A stretch of DNA of 33,152 nucleotides from Defluviitaleaceae bacterium (GCA_009787355.1 WRGD01000139.1:1-33152), one strand, 5' to 3'; positions 15,649 to 25,280 are shown, counted from the stretch's first letter. Program-made: numbers and translations. Notes: generated by a model not told the origin, from the letters alone.

Positions 15649-17094
15649 ACTTATTTCCTCCCCTTTGTTTTTGTAATACATTTTTAATAATGCACATGTT
15701 ATGTTTATCGCTTTTTTATATGCCCAAGGCTCAAAAGAATATGGATTTGAAACTCTGCGTAATGCAGATGTTATATAATTTTTATCAAGTGGTTTTTCAC
15801 TAAAAATAGTAAAAAGCATCTGCTCACGCTGGCGTTTTTGTATTTTTTTAAAACTCGCATCTTTAAAATCACTAAAATCTTTTTTACTTCCAAAAACCAA
15901 ACTAAGTATATCGTCTACTCTCGGTGCAGATATATATTCCACTCTTTTTTTAGATTTTTTATCACTTTTTTTATCACTTTTTTTATCCTCAACATAAGAC
16001 TCCATATGCCAGTTACAATTCTCGTGCCAGTATATTAACTTTTTGTGATATTCATCTGTATCTAACTCTTGGTAATACGTTACACTTAGCCTCCCAGTTG
16101 TAGCTGCGTCTAATGCTATAATTGCTATTTTGCAGTTATGTTCTTTTAACTTTTCAGTGAGCTTATATCCACGCAAGGAATTATGTATACCATCTGCATA
16201 ATTTTTATTTAATAAAGTTTCCGCTGTTTCTTCGATTTCATTAAAATCTTCGCCCCATGTATCTATTTCGTTAGTTAGCTTAGACCACTCTGGAATTCTC
16301 GGACTTTGTCCTATTGCATATGTTAATATAACACCGCTATCGCATTTGTAACCATACTTTTCTACTAAATATGCAAGCATTGCATGAGATTTTTGGCTAG
16401 AATTATAACTGATTTGATTTGTTTGTTCTGGCTTTTTAAAACGCCCTTTGTAAGTATAACCGGTTGCATCATTTGCAGAAATAAGCTTTGCACCATAAGT
16501 TGAAGAATAAGAATTTATGCCCTTTGGATGACTTGTCGCAATTTTTTCTTCTATATCATTTGTGGAGACACCATTTATATAACATAACATTGATGATTTA
16601 ATAATAGATTTGTAATAATAATTATGCCATGCTTCTGCAATAGCTTTGTCTTCCCATAATTCTGTTATTGGGTCTCCTTTTATTTCAACACTAAACGCTA
16701 TAAAAGTCTTTTCATCATAATTTGTTTTTTTACTATCTAAATCAGATTGTAGTGTTTGGTTCACAATATAATTATATACCGCTTTCAGTTTCTGATTTTT
16801 ATCCTTCCATTTGTTTAAAAGTTCAAGATAAGAGTTATAACCTTTACCGCTAGGCAAAAGATATTTTGTATTTTCATGCAAAGGGTGTGGCGAAATTCCA
16901 CTCGTTCTACCTGCACTTTTTTCCGTAACTGGTATAGGTATTTTTATTTTTAATTCTTTTAACTCTATAAATTCACCTTTATCATTAAGTAGTATCTCAT
17001 AATCAACATTTTGTAGTTTATGGCTAAGCGGGGTTATATCATTTGCCACATTTTCAACCCTATCATAATTTTCAACAAGCCTATGCATCCACAC
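15241..17094 (-). CDS. cas8c: Cas8c (Csd1), type I-C large subunit
   Basis: The large subunit of the I-C Cascade, which recognises the PAM and recruits Cas3; 617 residues, a normal length. LVENYDRV near the N-terminus, GISPHPLHENTKYLLP (66-81), the GRLSVTYYQEL strand (334-344) and the C-terminal helical region with YLYGRLLAYAERLEDYA (494-510) are typical Csd1 features. Residues 370-384 are a lysine-rich linker with DKKS tandem repeats. Start GTG 17094 is supported by GGGGTG about 10 nt upstream; ATG 17088 is an alternative. It overlaps cas5c by 14 nt. An internal in-frame start for Cas11c lies at codon 483. Confidence 0.94.
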   Translation of the reverse strand: MWMHRLVENYDRVENVANDITPLSHKLQNVDYEILLNDKGEFIELKELKIKIPIPVTEKSAGRTSGISPHPLHENTKYLLPSGKGYNSYLELLNKWKDKNQKLKAVYNYIVNQTLQSDLDSKKTNYDEKTFIAFSVEIKGDPITELWEDKAIAEAWHNYYYKSIIKSSMLCYINGVSTNDIEEKIATSHPKGINSYSSTYGAKLISANDATGYTYKGRFKKPEQTNQISYNSSQKSHAMLAYLVEKYGYKCDSGVILTYAIGQSPRIPEWSKLTNEIDTWGEDFNEIEETAETLLNKNYADGIHNSLRGYKLTEKLKEHNCKIAIIALDAATTGRLSVTYYQELDTDEYHKKLIYWHENCNWHMESYVEDKKSDKKSDKKSKKRVEYISAPRVDDILSLVFGSKKDFSDFKDASFKKIQKRQREQMLFTIFSEKPLDKNYITSALRRVSNPYSFEPWAYKKAINITCALLKMYYKNKGEEISLKLEKNKTDRSYLYGRLLAYAERLEDYAKYKKGNDKGGQTNALRYRSAFVSKPYRTWLIIDRQLDPYRKMLSSINSLHWLQNGIDEILSLFEDGEFENDKPLEGKYLLSYSLQRIEFKNNKNIKIKDLDEDTIDE

Positions 17095-17815
17095 TACTAA
17101 AATTCACCCCACTTTCAAACTTTTTAAAATGATATTTTTGTCCATATTGCAAAATTACTCTTTTCATAGATTTATCTATCTCTTTTGGTTTGTCAAATAT
17201 TATTACACCATCTTTCATAACTGGTCTTGTTAATCTTATACCTAGTGATTTTATACCAGTTTCATCTGGGTAATCAAAACCATGAAACATAACACCCAAA
17301 TGCATTTCTCCATAGTTATCATAAAAACTACATCCACTTCCAAATTCACACGGTTCTACATACGCAGAACATTCGCTTGTACCAAGAAAAACATCTCTTC
17401 GACCACCTTGCTCTATACTTCGTTTTGCTATGTTGTGGTGTTTGTTCTCATTTCTATCGTATGATAACTCGGGTCTATTCTCATTCCATTCAAAATGTCC
17501 TATAACTTGGTATTCTACATCTTTTAAATATGTGTAAAAACTTAAATCTTGCCCTGAACTGTTTAGTTTTATAGTACGTATACCTTTGCTTTCTGTTTGT
17601 ATTTTTTTAATTACACGCACAGCATCTATATGCCATATAATAGTTGGTTTCCAATACACACTTTCTAATATACCTTTTAATGCTTGGTATGTAGGTACTG
17701 GGTAACTAAATTTTTCGCCACCTGGACGTGTAACAGGATCACTAAAAAGTGCATATCTACCATGTACTTTAAATTCTACACTATTCCATTTTTTATCTAT
17801 ACCATTTATATTCAT
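17081..17815 (-). CDS. cas5c: Cas5c (Cas5d), type I-C crRNA-processing endonuclease
   Basis: A 244-residue RAMP protein which in type I-C replaces Cas6: it cuts the repeat RNA below its hairpin and stays on the 5' handle. EFKVHGRYALFSDPVTRPGGEK (14-35) is the family start. Y43, K125 and H126 lie where the Bacillus halodurans catalytic tyrosine, lysine and histidine occur. GGRRDVFLGTSEC (137-149) and FHGFDYPDE are also typical. AGGAG overlaps the cas3 stop, 7 nt before the ATG. As no cas6 is present, it is the only visible enzyme to make crRNAs for both the I-C and the Cmr complexes. Confidence 0.94.
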   Translation of the reverse strand: MNINGIDKKWNSVEFKVHGRYALFSDPVTRPGGEKFSYPVPTYQALKGILESVYWKPTIIWHIDAVRVIKKIQTESKGIRTIKLNSSGQDLSFYTYLKDVEYQVIGHFEWNENRPELSYDRNENKHHNIAKRSIEQGGRRDVFLGTSECSAYVEPCEFGSGCSFYDNYGEMHLGVMFHGFDYPDETGIKSLGIRLTRPVMKDGVIIFDKPKEIDKSMKRVILQYGQKYHFKKFESGVNFSSVDA

Positions 17816-17825
17816 ACATTAACTC

Positions 17826-20114
17826 CTAAAAAACAAGCAATTCTAACTTGCCATTTGGATCAAAACCAAATTCTTCATTATAATAACTTTTTGATAATCT
17901 TTTTATGCCATTTATTTCTTTTATGTGTTCACCTAATGTTTTTAATTGGTGTGGATATATGCCTATACTATATGCACCTAGTTTTTTTATAATCCTTACT
18001 TTTTCTTTTATTTCATATTCTTTAAGTTTATCGTATTCATCTAACAAGCTTTGGCTTTCATCGTATATAATAACTATAGTCTCTTGACCTTTTTCTATAA
18101 CAAAAAATTCATCGCTCGCTGTTTTTATAGCATGCTTTAAAAAAATATGTCTTTGTTCATTGCTTTTCTTATCCCGATAAGATGTAACTCCTCTATTATT
18201 TGTTGTTAGTAAATTATATATTGTTATAGGACTTTGTTTATCAAGCGTTGTATTATAGTCCATCTTATCTTTTTGTTTATATAAATAATATTTATAATAA
18301 TCATCTATATATCCATTTTCTCTAAATACACGCTTTGTAACATCTGCACCTATTTTTATATCTGGAAGCATATCTAAATTTTCAAAATCTGGATTTATCA
18401 CATATACTTCTTTTGGTTCTCGATATTCTCCATGCCTATTACACCGCCCTGCTGCTTGGTGTATGCTATCTAATCCAGCTATTGAACGCACTACACATTC
18501 AAAAGATATATCTATTCCTGCTTCTATCAATTGTGTTGAGATACAGATAATTTTTTCTTTATTTTTTAATTTTTCACGCATATGTGCTATATTTTTCTTG
18601 CGATGACTACTACACATATTTGTACTTAGATGTATTATTTTTATATTTTCTTTTTCGCAGTGTTCTTTCAATGACAAATAAACCTCTAGTGCGGCTTTTT
18701 TTGTATTAAATATAGCAAGTAAAGAAGTATTAAACTTTTCTTTTATAAAATTAGAAACTTCGTTTATTCTGTACTCATCTTGTTTTATACAATTTTTTAT
18801 ATCTGTTCTTTTTGGCATAGTTACAGTTGTTATAGATTCTGACATTGAAAGTATAACTGGTTTATCTACTTTATCTAAATGCGGTTGCGTAGCTGTACAT
18901 AGTAAAACGGTGCTTTCACAAGATTTTACTAAAAAATTAATAAATCCATTAAATAAATGATAGCATTTAATCGGCATACTTTGTACTTCATCAAAGATAA
19001 GTACGCTATTTGACATATTGTGTAATTTACGCAAGTTCGTACCACGTGCTGAAAAACCACTTTCTAAAAACTGTACAAGCGTTGTGATAACAACCGAACT
19101 GTCCCAACGTTCTGTTTGTAGTCTGTATGCTTTCTCTTTCTGTTCTTCTGTTTTTTCATCTTCAAAAATCACATTAGAAGTATGCTCTAAAACAACATCT
19201 TCACCAAGTAATTCTTTTAATTCCATTGCTGTTTGGTCTATTATAGACAAAAATGGTATTACATATATCACTCTATCCATATTGTGTATTTTTGCGTGTT
19301 CCATAGCAAAACGTAAACTTGCTAGGGTTTTACCACCACCCGTTTCGACTTCTAGTTTGTATGTTCCTTTTGATTTTTTACTAGATTTTTTAGCGTCTTC
19401 TGATATTTGTTTTCGTATTTTTCCTATATCGTTACTATTTTCTTTTGATTTAAGATGTTCTTCAAGTTTATTTATATATAAATTCCAATTTGGTTTTGTT
19501 TCTGAATAAACTGTATTTGTAGCAAAATGGTATGCATCAAGCCTATCCGCATCAACAAGACAAGAAAAAATGTATTTTATTAAAAAAGAAACCATAAAAA
19601 TCTTTTCGTTTTTTTCAAATTTTTCTAAAAAGCACTTTAATTCTTGCTTAGCTTTTTCAATGTCAAAATTAATATTTAAATTTTTTATCTCAATTTGTTC
19701 ATTAAGTTCTTTTTCGAGCTTGTCTAAAATTACGTTTTCTCCTTGGTGGTCAATATTGTCAACAAGTGAACCATGGTGTCCTAATATAATATTTGCTATT
19801 ATCTCAGCTATACCTATGTCATTTTTAGTTAATTCGTTATAAACAAGCTTTGCTCCGTATATGCTATGACCGCCTTCATGTTTTTTAGTTTTTCCAGCTA
19901 AATAATCTTGAAAGCCAACCGTACTTTTACCAATGTCGTGATACATTGCGACTATTTTGCAAAGTTCCTCAACACCGATTTTTGCACCAAAATGTACAGC
20001 GTTTTTTTCTACATTTTCTAAATGTTCTATAAGAGGTTGCTCTCTTAATTCTTCTCTATCTGGGAGTGTGCCGTCTTTATTTTTATTAGTTCTAGCAATA
20101 TATTTTTTATTCAT
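17826..20114 (-). CDS. cas3: Cas3 helicase-nuclease (HD plus DExH)
   Basis: The effector that degrades DNA marked by Cascade; 762 residues. The N-terminal HD nuclease domain has H31, YHDIGK with H59-D60, H83 and GHHGS with H113-H114. The superfamily 2 helicase shows Walker A ETGGGKT (257-263), motif II DEVQ (375-378), SAT-like TATQ (407-410), and motif VI HQAAGRCNRHGE (552-562) with the arginine finger. A C-terminal domain follows. All catalytic residues are present. The ATG lies 7 bp after the cmr6 stop with only a weak ribosome binding site and no room for a promoter, so expression appears to depend on the cmr transcript. Confidence 0.95.
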   Translation of the reverse strand: MNKKYIARTNKNKDGTLPDREELREQPLIEHLENVEKNAVHFGAKIGVEELCKIVAMYHDIGKSTVGFQDYLAGKTKKHEGGHSIYGAKLVYNELTKNDIGIAEIIANIILGHHGSLVDNIDHQGENVILDKLEKELNEQIEIKNLNINFDIEKAKQELKCFLEKFEKNEKIFMVSFLIKYIFSCLVDADRLDAYHFATNTVYSETKPNWNLYINKLEEHLKSKENSNDIGKIRKQISEDAKKSSKKSKGTYKLEVETGGGKTLASLRFAMEHAKIHNMDRVIYVIPFLSIIDQTAMELKELLGEDVVLEHTSNVIFEDEKTEEQKEKAYRLQTERWDSSVVITTLVQFLESGFSARGTNLRKLHNMSNSVLIFDEVQSMPIKCYHLFNGFINFLVKSCESTVLLCTATQPHLDKVDKPVILSMSESITTVTMPKRTDIKNCIKQDEYRINEVSNFIKEKFNTSLLAIFNTKKAALEVYLSLKEHCEKENIKIIHLSTNMCSSHRKKNIAHMREKLKNKEKIICISTQLIEAGIDISFECVVRSIAGLDSIHQAAGRCNRHGEYREPKEVYVINPDFENLDMLPDIKIGADVTKRVFRENGYIDDYYKYYLYKQKDKMDYNTTLDKQSPITIYNLLTTNNRGVTSYRDKKSNEQRHIFLKHAIKTASDEFFVIEKGQETIVIIYDESQSLLDEYDKLKEYEIKEKVRIIKKLGAYSIGIYPHQLKTLGEHIKEINGIKRLSKSYYNEEFGFDPNGKLELLVF

Positions 20115-20121
20115 AAGTCAT

Positions 20122-21015
20122 CTAACCAGTCCCTAAGCCATAGCCATAAGCCGTTTTTGCACCAATACCATATTCATTAAAAGCATTTACAATATTTTCG
20201 TTTAATTTTTCCTTATATCTTTTCCAAAGCTCAATATCACCCCAAGCAATATAAATCTCAAACTCTGAATCCTTTACACAAGGAAAAGTTAAAATATTTA
20301 TTTTTTGGTCATCGGTAGGTTCTTCTTTATTTTGGTAATACTTTTGATAATGAGGTGTTAGCACATCGAAACATAATTCATATTTTTTTGGAAAAATATC
20401 AAAAAATATAAGTCCGCCTTGTTTTTCTTCGGTTCCAAATAGTGATTTTAATTCCTTTTTATTAGCTTCTGTTAGTTCTGTATTATTTTTATCTTTTAAA
20501 TTTTGTTTTTGTATTAAAAGATTGTGCCAATAGCTTCTTAATATTCCTTTAATTGCACTAGCAGGCAAATAAGGCGTTCCATATAGTGAGTGTAGTGTCA
20601 TCAGTAAAGTTGAATCGTAAGGGGAAGTTTCACCAATTCCAATAGCTAATTTGTCTATAGGTTTGTATTTGTAGCAAATAGGTTCACAAAAATTGCATAG
20701 CTTTGCTAATTTTTCTGTTCGTTCATTAAGTTTACGATTTAGATTTTTCACAATGTCTTCATTTATTTTAATTGGTATTTTATTATCTTTAGTAGGTATT
20801 TTGATAGACTTTAAAAGACTATCGGGTTTGTTTTTTAACTTCCTATTTTTTAACTGCATAGAATAACGATGATGTAGCAAATACATATTATCTAGTTCAA
20901 TTTTATTTTCTTTCCCTAAAAAAAATTTAGCTGAACTTTTAGGAAGATTAAATTCGATATTATTTTCTTTAGATTTAGGTTGTTTACTATGATTGTTGTT
21001 ATTTTTCTTATTCAT
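20122..21015 (-). CDS. cmr6: Cmr6, type III-B Cas7-like subunit
   Basis: A 297-residue RAMP protein that caps the Cmr backbone. Its first 40 residues are lysine- and asparagine-rich. YLPASAIKGILRSYWHN (154-170) is the conserved Cmr6/Cas7 helix, GGLIFFDIFP follows, and the glycine-rich C-terminus IGAKTAYGYGLG is diagnostic. The ATG lies within the last codons of cmr5 (8-nt overlap), and its stop is 7 bp before cas3. Length is normal. Confidence 0.92.
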   Translation of the reverse strand: MNKKNNNNHSKQPKSKENNIEFNLPKSSAKFFLGKENKIELDNMYLLHHRYSMQLKNRKLKNKPDSLLKSIKIPTKDNKIPIKINEDIVKNLNRKLNERTEKLAKLCNFCEPICYKYKPIDKLAIGIGETSPYDSTLLMTLHSLYGTPYLPASAIKGILRSYWHNLLIQKQNLKDKNNTELTEANKKELKSLFGTEEKQGGLIFFDIFPKKYELCFDVLTPHYQKYYQNKEEPTDDQKINILTFPCVKDSEFEIYIAWGDIELWKRYKEKLNENIVNAFNEYGIGAKTAYGYGLGTG

Positions 21016-21385
21016 CTTTCAACAACCCCTCTGCAAAACGTTTTACCCAAAGTAAATAAGCCATTATTTCTTTACTTACAATACGATAATCATCACGACT
21101 TAATTCAACAATTCCATCCATCAAACATTTATTTTTATCTATGAAATTTTGTTTAATTAACCATCCTTCAATTGAAAGGTACAATTTTTCATGGTGAAGT
21201 TTACATTTAGCTTGCAAAAAAGCAATAGACGCACAAAGACCATTGTTTTGTATCATTACTGGAAAACTTCGTGCTAAACTACGAAATTCTTTTTGAAGTT
21301 TTTCATTTTTTTCTTCTGAAATACGAAAAGCAAAATCATAAGCATATTTGGCACGTTCATCGTTATATTTTTTATTTACACTCAT
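21008..21385 (-). CDS. cmr5: Cmr5, type III-B small subunit (Cas11 type)
   Basis: A 125-residue, mostly helical protein that lines the Cmr complex and helps hold target RNA. NDERAKYAYDFAFRI (8-22) matches the family start ERAKFAYE. FRSLARSFPVMIQNNGLCASIAFLQAK is the characteristic Cmr5 core. I use ATG 21385, preceded by GGAGG with 9-nt spacing; a longer reading to 21445 lies inside cmr4 and gives an atypical N-terminus. It overlaps cmr4 by 14 nt and cmr6 by 8 nt, so translation is coupled. Confidence 0.93.
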   Translation of the reverse strand: MSVNKKYNDERAKYAYDFAFRISEEKNEKLQKEFRSLARSFPVMIQNNGLCASIAFLQAKCKLHHEKLYLSIEGWLIKQNFIDKNKCLMDGIVELSRDDYRIVSKEIMAYLLWVKRFAEGLLKDE

Positions 21386-22355
21386 CGCTAGTATCCTCCA
21401 AGTGAATTTTAAACAATCCTTTACCGAGGGTTGTATTACCACCAATTTGTAATAAGCCGTCTGAAATCATACCGAACATTTCTTTTTCAATACACTTAGC
21501 TGACATTCTATTATTTTCTTTATTATTTTCTTCATTATTTTTCTCTTCCGAAAAAAACAGCAAGCTATACAAAATACTTTCAGGTGGTAAATATTCTTCT
21601 GTAAAAAGTGCACCATCTTCAACAATACCCGTTTCATGATTAATTTTAATTCGTGTAACAACTTCAGTTGACTGTGTTACGAAGTATTCAAAATCTTCAT
21701 CCGAAATCATTGTTACCTTTTTTTTAAATTCATCGTTTTTGAGAGTAAGTTCATTAGGTTTGTTTGAAAGAAATTTTTCAGTAACTTCATCAATCCAAGC
21801 TTTAAATTTATCACATGGCTCGCTATCAAAAAGAATTTCTTCAAGCATAACTTTCTTCTCATTACTTCCGTTCTTCCCGTTCATAACCAAACTACAAAAA
21901 CCATTATAAGTTAATATTTTGTTTTCCAAACTTAAATTATCTAATTGTTCTACTAATTCTTCTAAACTTGGACAATCAATTTCAATCAACTTACAATCTT
22001 GTAGAAAACGCCTAACCACAGTTGGACAAATTACCCATGCAAAAATTCCTTTTGCAGACTTAACGGGAAAAAATAAAATTCTAGCGTCCGAAATTGAAAC
22101 AGCTGAAGGAGTATCTCCATTCTCCCAACTTCCAAGTATACGATTTATTTTATCTTCTTCACTTAATTTATCTTTTTTTATACTGTTAATCATTGCTTCT
22201 CTAATACTTCCCTTTAAGCTAGAAGCTTCTATTTTGGGAAAGTTTGTATGTTTTTCTCGTTGAATTGGCAAATCAATATAACTTAAATTATCGCCACTAC
22301 CTACATGTGCAGACGTAAGTGTATACAACAACATTAATTTTTTATGCTCAAACAC
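21372..22355 (-). CDS. cmr4: Cmr4, type III-B backbone and target-RNA endonuclease
   Basis: A 327-residue RAMP subunit, present several times per complex, that cuts bound target RNA every 6 nt. SAHVGSGDNLSYIDLPIQRE (15-34) is the Cmr4 hallmark; D28 should correspond to the catalytic aspartate (D26 of Pyrococcus furiosus). IEASSLKGSIREAM, DARILFFPV and the C-terminal LLQIGGNTTLGKGL also fit. The start is GTG 22355 with AGGAGGAG upstream, overlapping the cmr3 stop by 8 nt. The nuclease residue is intact, so RNA cleavage should be functional. Confidence 0.94.
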   Translation of the reverse strand: MFEHKKLMLLYTLTSAHVGSGDNLSYIDLPIQREKHTNFPKIEASSLKGSIREAMINSIKKDKLSEEDKINRILGSWENGDTPSAVSISDARILFFPVKSAKGIFAWVICPTVVRRFLQDCKLIEIDCPSLEELVEQLDNLSLENKILTYNGFCSLVMNGKNGSNEKKVMLEEILFDSEPCDKFKAWIDEVTEKFLSNKPNELTLKNDEFKKKVTMISDEDFEYFVTQSTEVVTRIKINHETGIVEDGALFTEEYLPPESILYSLLFFSEEKNNEENNKENNRMSAKCIEKEMFGMISDGLLQIGGNTTLGKGLFKIHLEDTSDECK

Positions 22356-23592
22356 TTTTAAATTTCTCCTCCTGTTCTTTATTAACTGTACCGACTAAAA
22401 CGTAACCAAAACCACGGTCGCAATAACGCAAACGGTCATATGAAACTTTTGGTCGTTTAAAACCATAATTTAAACGGTAATCACTCATACATTTTTGGTG
22501 AAATAAATGAACAGCATCTTCAAAGGTGCCTTCTAAAATTTCAAAGTAGTAAACACTACCTGCTGGAACTGCATAACGCATTTCTCTCGGTTGATATTTT
22601 TCATTCTCTTTTTCTTGACCAAAACCACCCGCTGGAACATATCTTCCGACGGTTGCTGCTATAAGTTTAACTTTTATATTTCTCTTTTTGCCATGAAATT
22701 TTCCTATCTTTGCTTCATTGTCGTCAATCCATTGTGGAAACCAGCCATTTTCAAAAATCGCTGGCGTTGCTAAATAAAGTTTAAAATACTTAGAATCACT
22801 TTCAAGTTTTGGAATATTAAGAGTTTTTTCTGACAATCGCTGTATTTCTGCAATTTTACTTTCTCCACCAAGTCTATTAAGTTTTATATTCTCAATTTCA
22901 ATGCCTTTCACTTCAACAGCAAGCTGTAAATCGGCATGTGGTCGAACCATTTCAATTTCGTACAAATTATTATCTTTTTTATAATCGTCTTTATCAAGCT
23001 CTCTTTTATCGATACTTTTAGAGTTAATTTTTATGCCAAGCTTTCTTTCTCTTGATAAATGGTTATTTAATGAAAATCCATTAATAAAACTATCTTCTCC
23101 TTTTAGGTAGCTAATCAAGTCGCCTTCTTCAATATAAATGTCTTCTAGAGTTTTCATCTTTTTTTCATTCGTATTCTCTGTAGGTAAATTCGATTTAATT
23201 AAACAATATTTAAGAGGAAAGTTTGACATTGGTCTACACATAAGCTCCATTGTTTTTAATTCATACTGTTGTTTTTCTTTAATTTCTTTTTCAGAAGTAA
23301 AATCATATGATTTGGATATAAACATATCTAACGGCTGTGGAAAGCAAAAATTATCTTTATACAAAACTCCATTGTAAGAGATTTTTAAAGCATGGTTAAT
23401 ATTTTTTTCATTACTTTTATTATTTTCATATTCAGATTTGCAATTTTTTGAAACAAAAGGCTTAAACATTCCTGAGTAAGTGCTTGGAATAGGAGGGAAA
23501 GCACTGCCAAGCAAATGAGTTTCTCCCTCTGCTTCAAAAGGTGTACCGAGGCGAAAGAACAATTGGTCAATTGCTTTAATCTTATAAATCAA
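22348..23592 (-). CDS. cmr3: Cmr3, type III-B Cas5-like subunit
   Basis: A 414-residue RAMP protein that holds the 5' tag of the crRNA next to Cas10. KAIDQLFFRLGTPFEAEGET (6-25) and GSAFPPIPSTYSGMF (29-43) are the conserved N-terminal motif. The glycine-rich region PAGGFGQE, AVPAGSVYYFEIL and NYGFKRPKVSYDR follow near the C-terminus. It starts at TTG 23592, whose bases overlap the Cas10 stop (TTGA), behind AAAGGAGG with 10-nt spacing. It ends overlapping cmr4. Confidence 0.92.
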   Translation of the reverse strand: MIYKIKAIDQLFFRLGTPFEAEGETHLLGSAFPPIPSTYSGMFKPFVSKNCKSEYENNKSNEKNINHALKISYNGVLYKDNFCFPQPLDMFISKSYDFTSEKEIKEKQQYELKTMELMCRPMSNFPLKYCLIKSNLPTENTNEKKMKTLEDIYIEEGDLISYLKGEDSFINGFSLNNHLSRERKLGIKINSKSIDKRELDKDDYKKDNNLYEIEMVRPHADLQLAVEVKGIEIENIKLNRLGGESKIAEIQRLSEKTLNIPKLESDSKYFKLYLATPAIFENGWFPQWIDDNEAKIGKFHGKKRNIKVKLIAATVGRYVPAGGFGQEKENEKYQPREMRYAVPAGSVYYFEILEGTFEDAVHLFHQKCMSDYRLNYGFKRPKVSYDRLRYCDRGFGYVLVGTVNKEQEEKFKSV

Positions 23593-25280
23593 TTTTGCAT
23601 TACCTCCTTTGATAAAAACCCAACGATATTAAGCATATTAAGAAAATTTTCATGATTTTTATTTTCATACAAAACATTTAAATGTTTTAAAACTTCATCG
23701 GATTTACATATTCCCTTACTTTGAAGAGATTGTTCTATAAGCGTAGTAGCTATTTCTTCTTCTATGTCAAAAGACAATTTGTTTAATGTTTGACTAATAT
23801 CATAAATAAAGGTTTTTGAATTCGTATCCTCTTTGAATAGATTAATCAAACATTTGAGAGATTCAAGCTTCTCATATTCAGCTTCAAAAGAATAAGTAAT
23901 ATGTCGGATTTCAGAACCTCGCTTCATTAAAGAAACTGAAAAAGAATTTTTGTTATTAGCTTCTTTGGCAAGTTTTTCAGCTTTATTTGCTTGGTACATT
24001 ACATCTTTTAAAGGTTGCATCAAATGGGCAATGACAATCCCAGAGGAAAAAGTAAATGGTTCTACACACGGCATTTTTAGCATTTCACCAAATTTAAAAT
24101 GAAGTTCTTGCAATGTTTCCCAAAGTTCTTCCAGGGGCAAAATGGCTAAAATATCTTCACCACCAGCATAAATACAAATACCGCCGACTTTTTTAATCAT
24201 TTCTTCGGCACAAATAGCAAAATTGCATATTTTTTTGCTTAATTTTTTATGTTCGCTTTTTGATTTTAATTCAAGGTATTTAGTTCCCATGTAATCGCCA
24301 TCAAATTTCAGCAACGCATAGTATTGTTGAAGTTTAAATGATTTATTTTTCAAGTTTTCAACTAGCTTTTCAGCTATCTCAAATATTTCTAATGAATATT
24401 CATCGTTATTTTTGGGAAGCTTATTATATACGTCATAAATTGCATTGACTAACTGGGTTTGAATATTCCTAACTTCACAAGTTATATTTTCTTTATACCA
24501 TTTGGCACCTAATAAGTTATTATTAAAATCTAAAGTTTTCTTAAGTACAATTTCTCGTATAGAACGAACTTCATTATCACCGTAAAGTCTTTTAAGCATA
24601 GCAACAGCAGACAATGCTTCATTTTGTTTAACTTTATAATTCAGGCTTTCGACATTTGAAATATCAATAATTTCATTAGGGTTCGTGTTATGTGGATAGT
24701 TACATTTTTCATTTTTCTTAACAAATATTGCATTGTATTCTGGGTGTAAACTACACTTTCTACCCCACGGCTCATTTAACTGTTTAAATTGTCTTATACT
24801 TTTCACTGAATGTAAATTATGAAATATATCTTGATAAGCTTCGTTGTATTCTTCATCACAATTATAAGGTTGAAATAGCCAGTAAAATTCAAGAAAATTT
24901 TTAAGTTGATTTTCAGCTTTTTTTAAATCACTTTCTGAAATATTAAAGTTTTTAAATTTTGTAAATTCTTTCTTATATATTTCCTCAAAATTCTTTTTTA
25001 CATGGCAACTTAAATCTTCTGCTAACTTTTTATGTTGCTCTTCACAATAGTTTTCTATATTTGCAAGTAAGCGATTTGGCAAACTGTCAAACTCTTTAGA
25101 AGGTAAAGGAAAAATCACTTCTATGTTTTTATTTTCGCTTTTTTCTTCAAGAAATTCAACAGCACACTTTGTTAACTTCGATAACAAACGACTACCAGCG
25201 TATAAGTCATTCATCTTACGACCATTTTCTACAAATGATTTTACTGGACCTATTGTAAATGCAAATAATGCTTTCCCCAT
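23589..25280 (-). CDS. cas10: Cas10 (Cmr2), type III-B large subunit, without HD domain and with GGED
   Basis: The large subunit, which in many type III systems makes cyclic oligoadenylate once target RNA binds. At 563 residues it is shorter than HD-containing Cmr2 (about 870 in Pyrococcus). It begins MGKALFAFTIGPVKSFV, typical of Cmr2 palm 1, so the N-terminal HD nuclease is absent. The second palm carries KFDGDYMG (325-332) with acidic metal ligands, and YAGGEDILAILPL (371-383), where GGED replaces the usual GGDD. Acidic character is kept, as in GGDEF/GGEEF cyclases, so synthesis is possible but unproven. No CARF-domain effector is seen in the window. Its ATG overlaps the cmr1 stop (TAATG) and its end overlaps cmr3. 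Confidence 0.93.
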   Translation of the reverse strand: MGKALFAFTIGPVKSFVENGRKMNDLYAGSRLLSKLTKCAVEFLEEKSENKNIEVIFPLPSKEFDSLPNRLLANIENYCEEQHKKLAEDLSCHVKKNFEEIYKKEFTKFKNFNISESDLKKAENQLKNFLEFYWLFQPYNCDEEYNEAYQDIFHNLHSVKSIRQFKQLNEPWGRKCSLHPEYNAIFVKKNEKCNYPHNTNPNEIIDISNVESLNYKVKQNEALSAVAMLKRLYGDNEVRSIREIVLKKTLDFNNNLLGAKWYKENITCEVRNIQTQLVNAIYDVYNKLPKNNDEYSLEIFEIAEKLVENLKNKSFKLQQYYALLKFDGDYMGTKYLELKSKSEHKKLSKKICNFAICAEEMIKKVGGICIYAGGEDILAILPLEELWETLQELHFKFGEMLKMPCVEPFTFSSGIVIAHLMQPLKDVMYQANKAEKLAKEANNKNSFSVSLMKRGSEIRHITYSFEAEYEKLESLKCLINLFKEDTNSKTFIYDISQTLNKLSFDIEEEIATTLIEQSLQSKGICKSDEVLKHLNVLYENKNHENFLNMLNIVGFLSKEVMQN

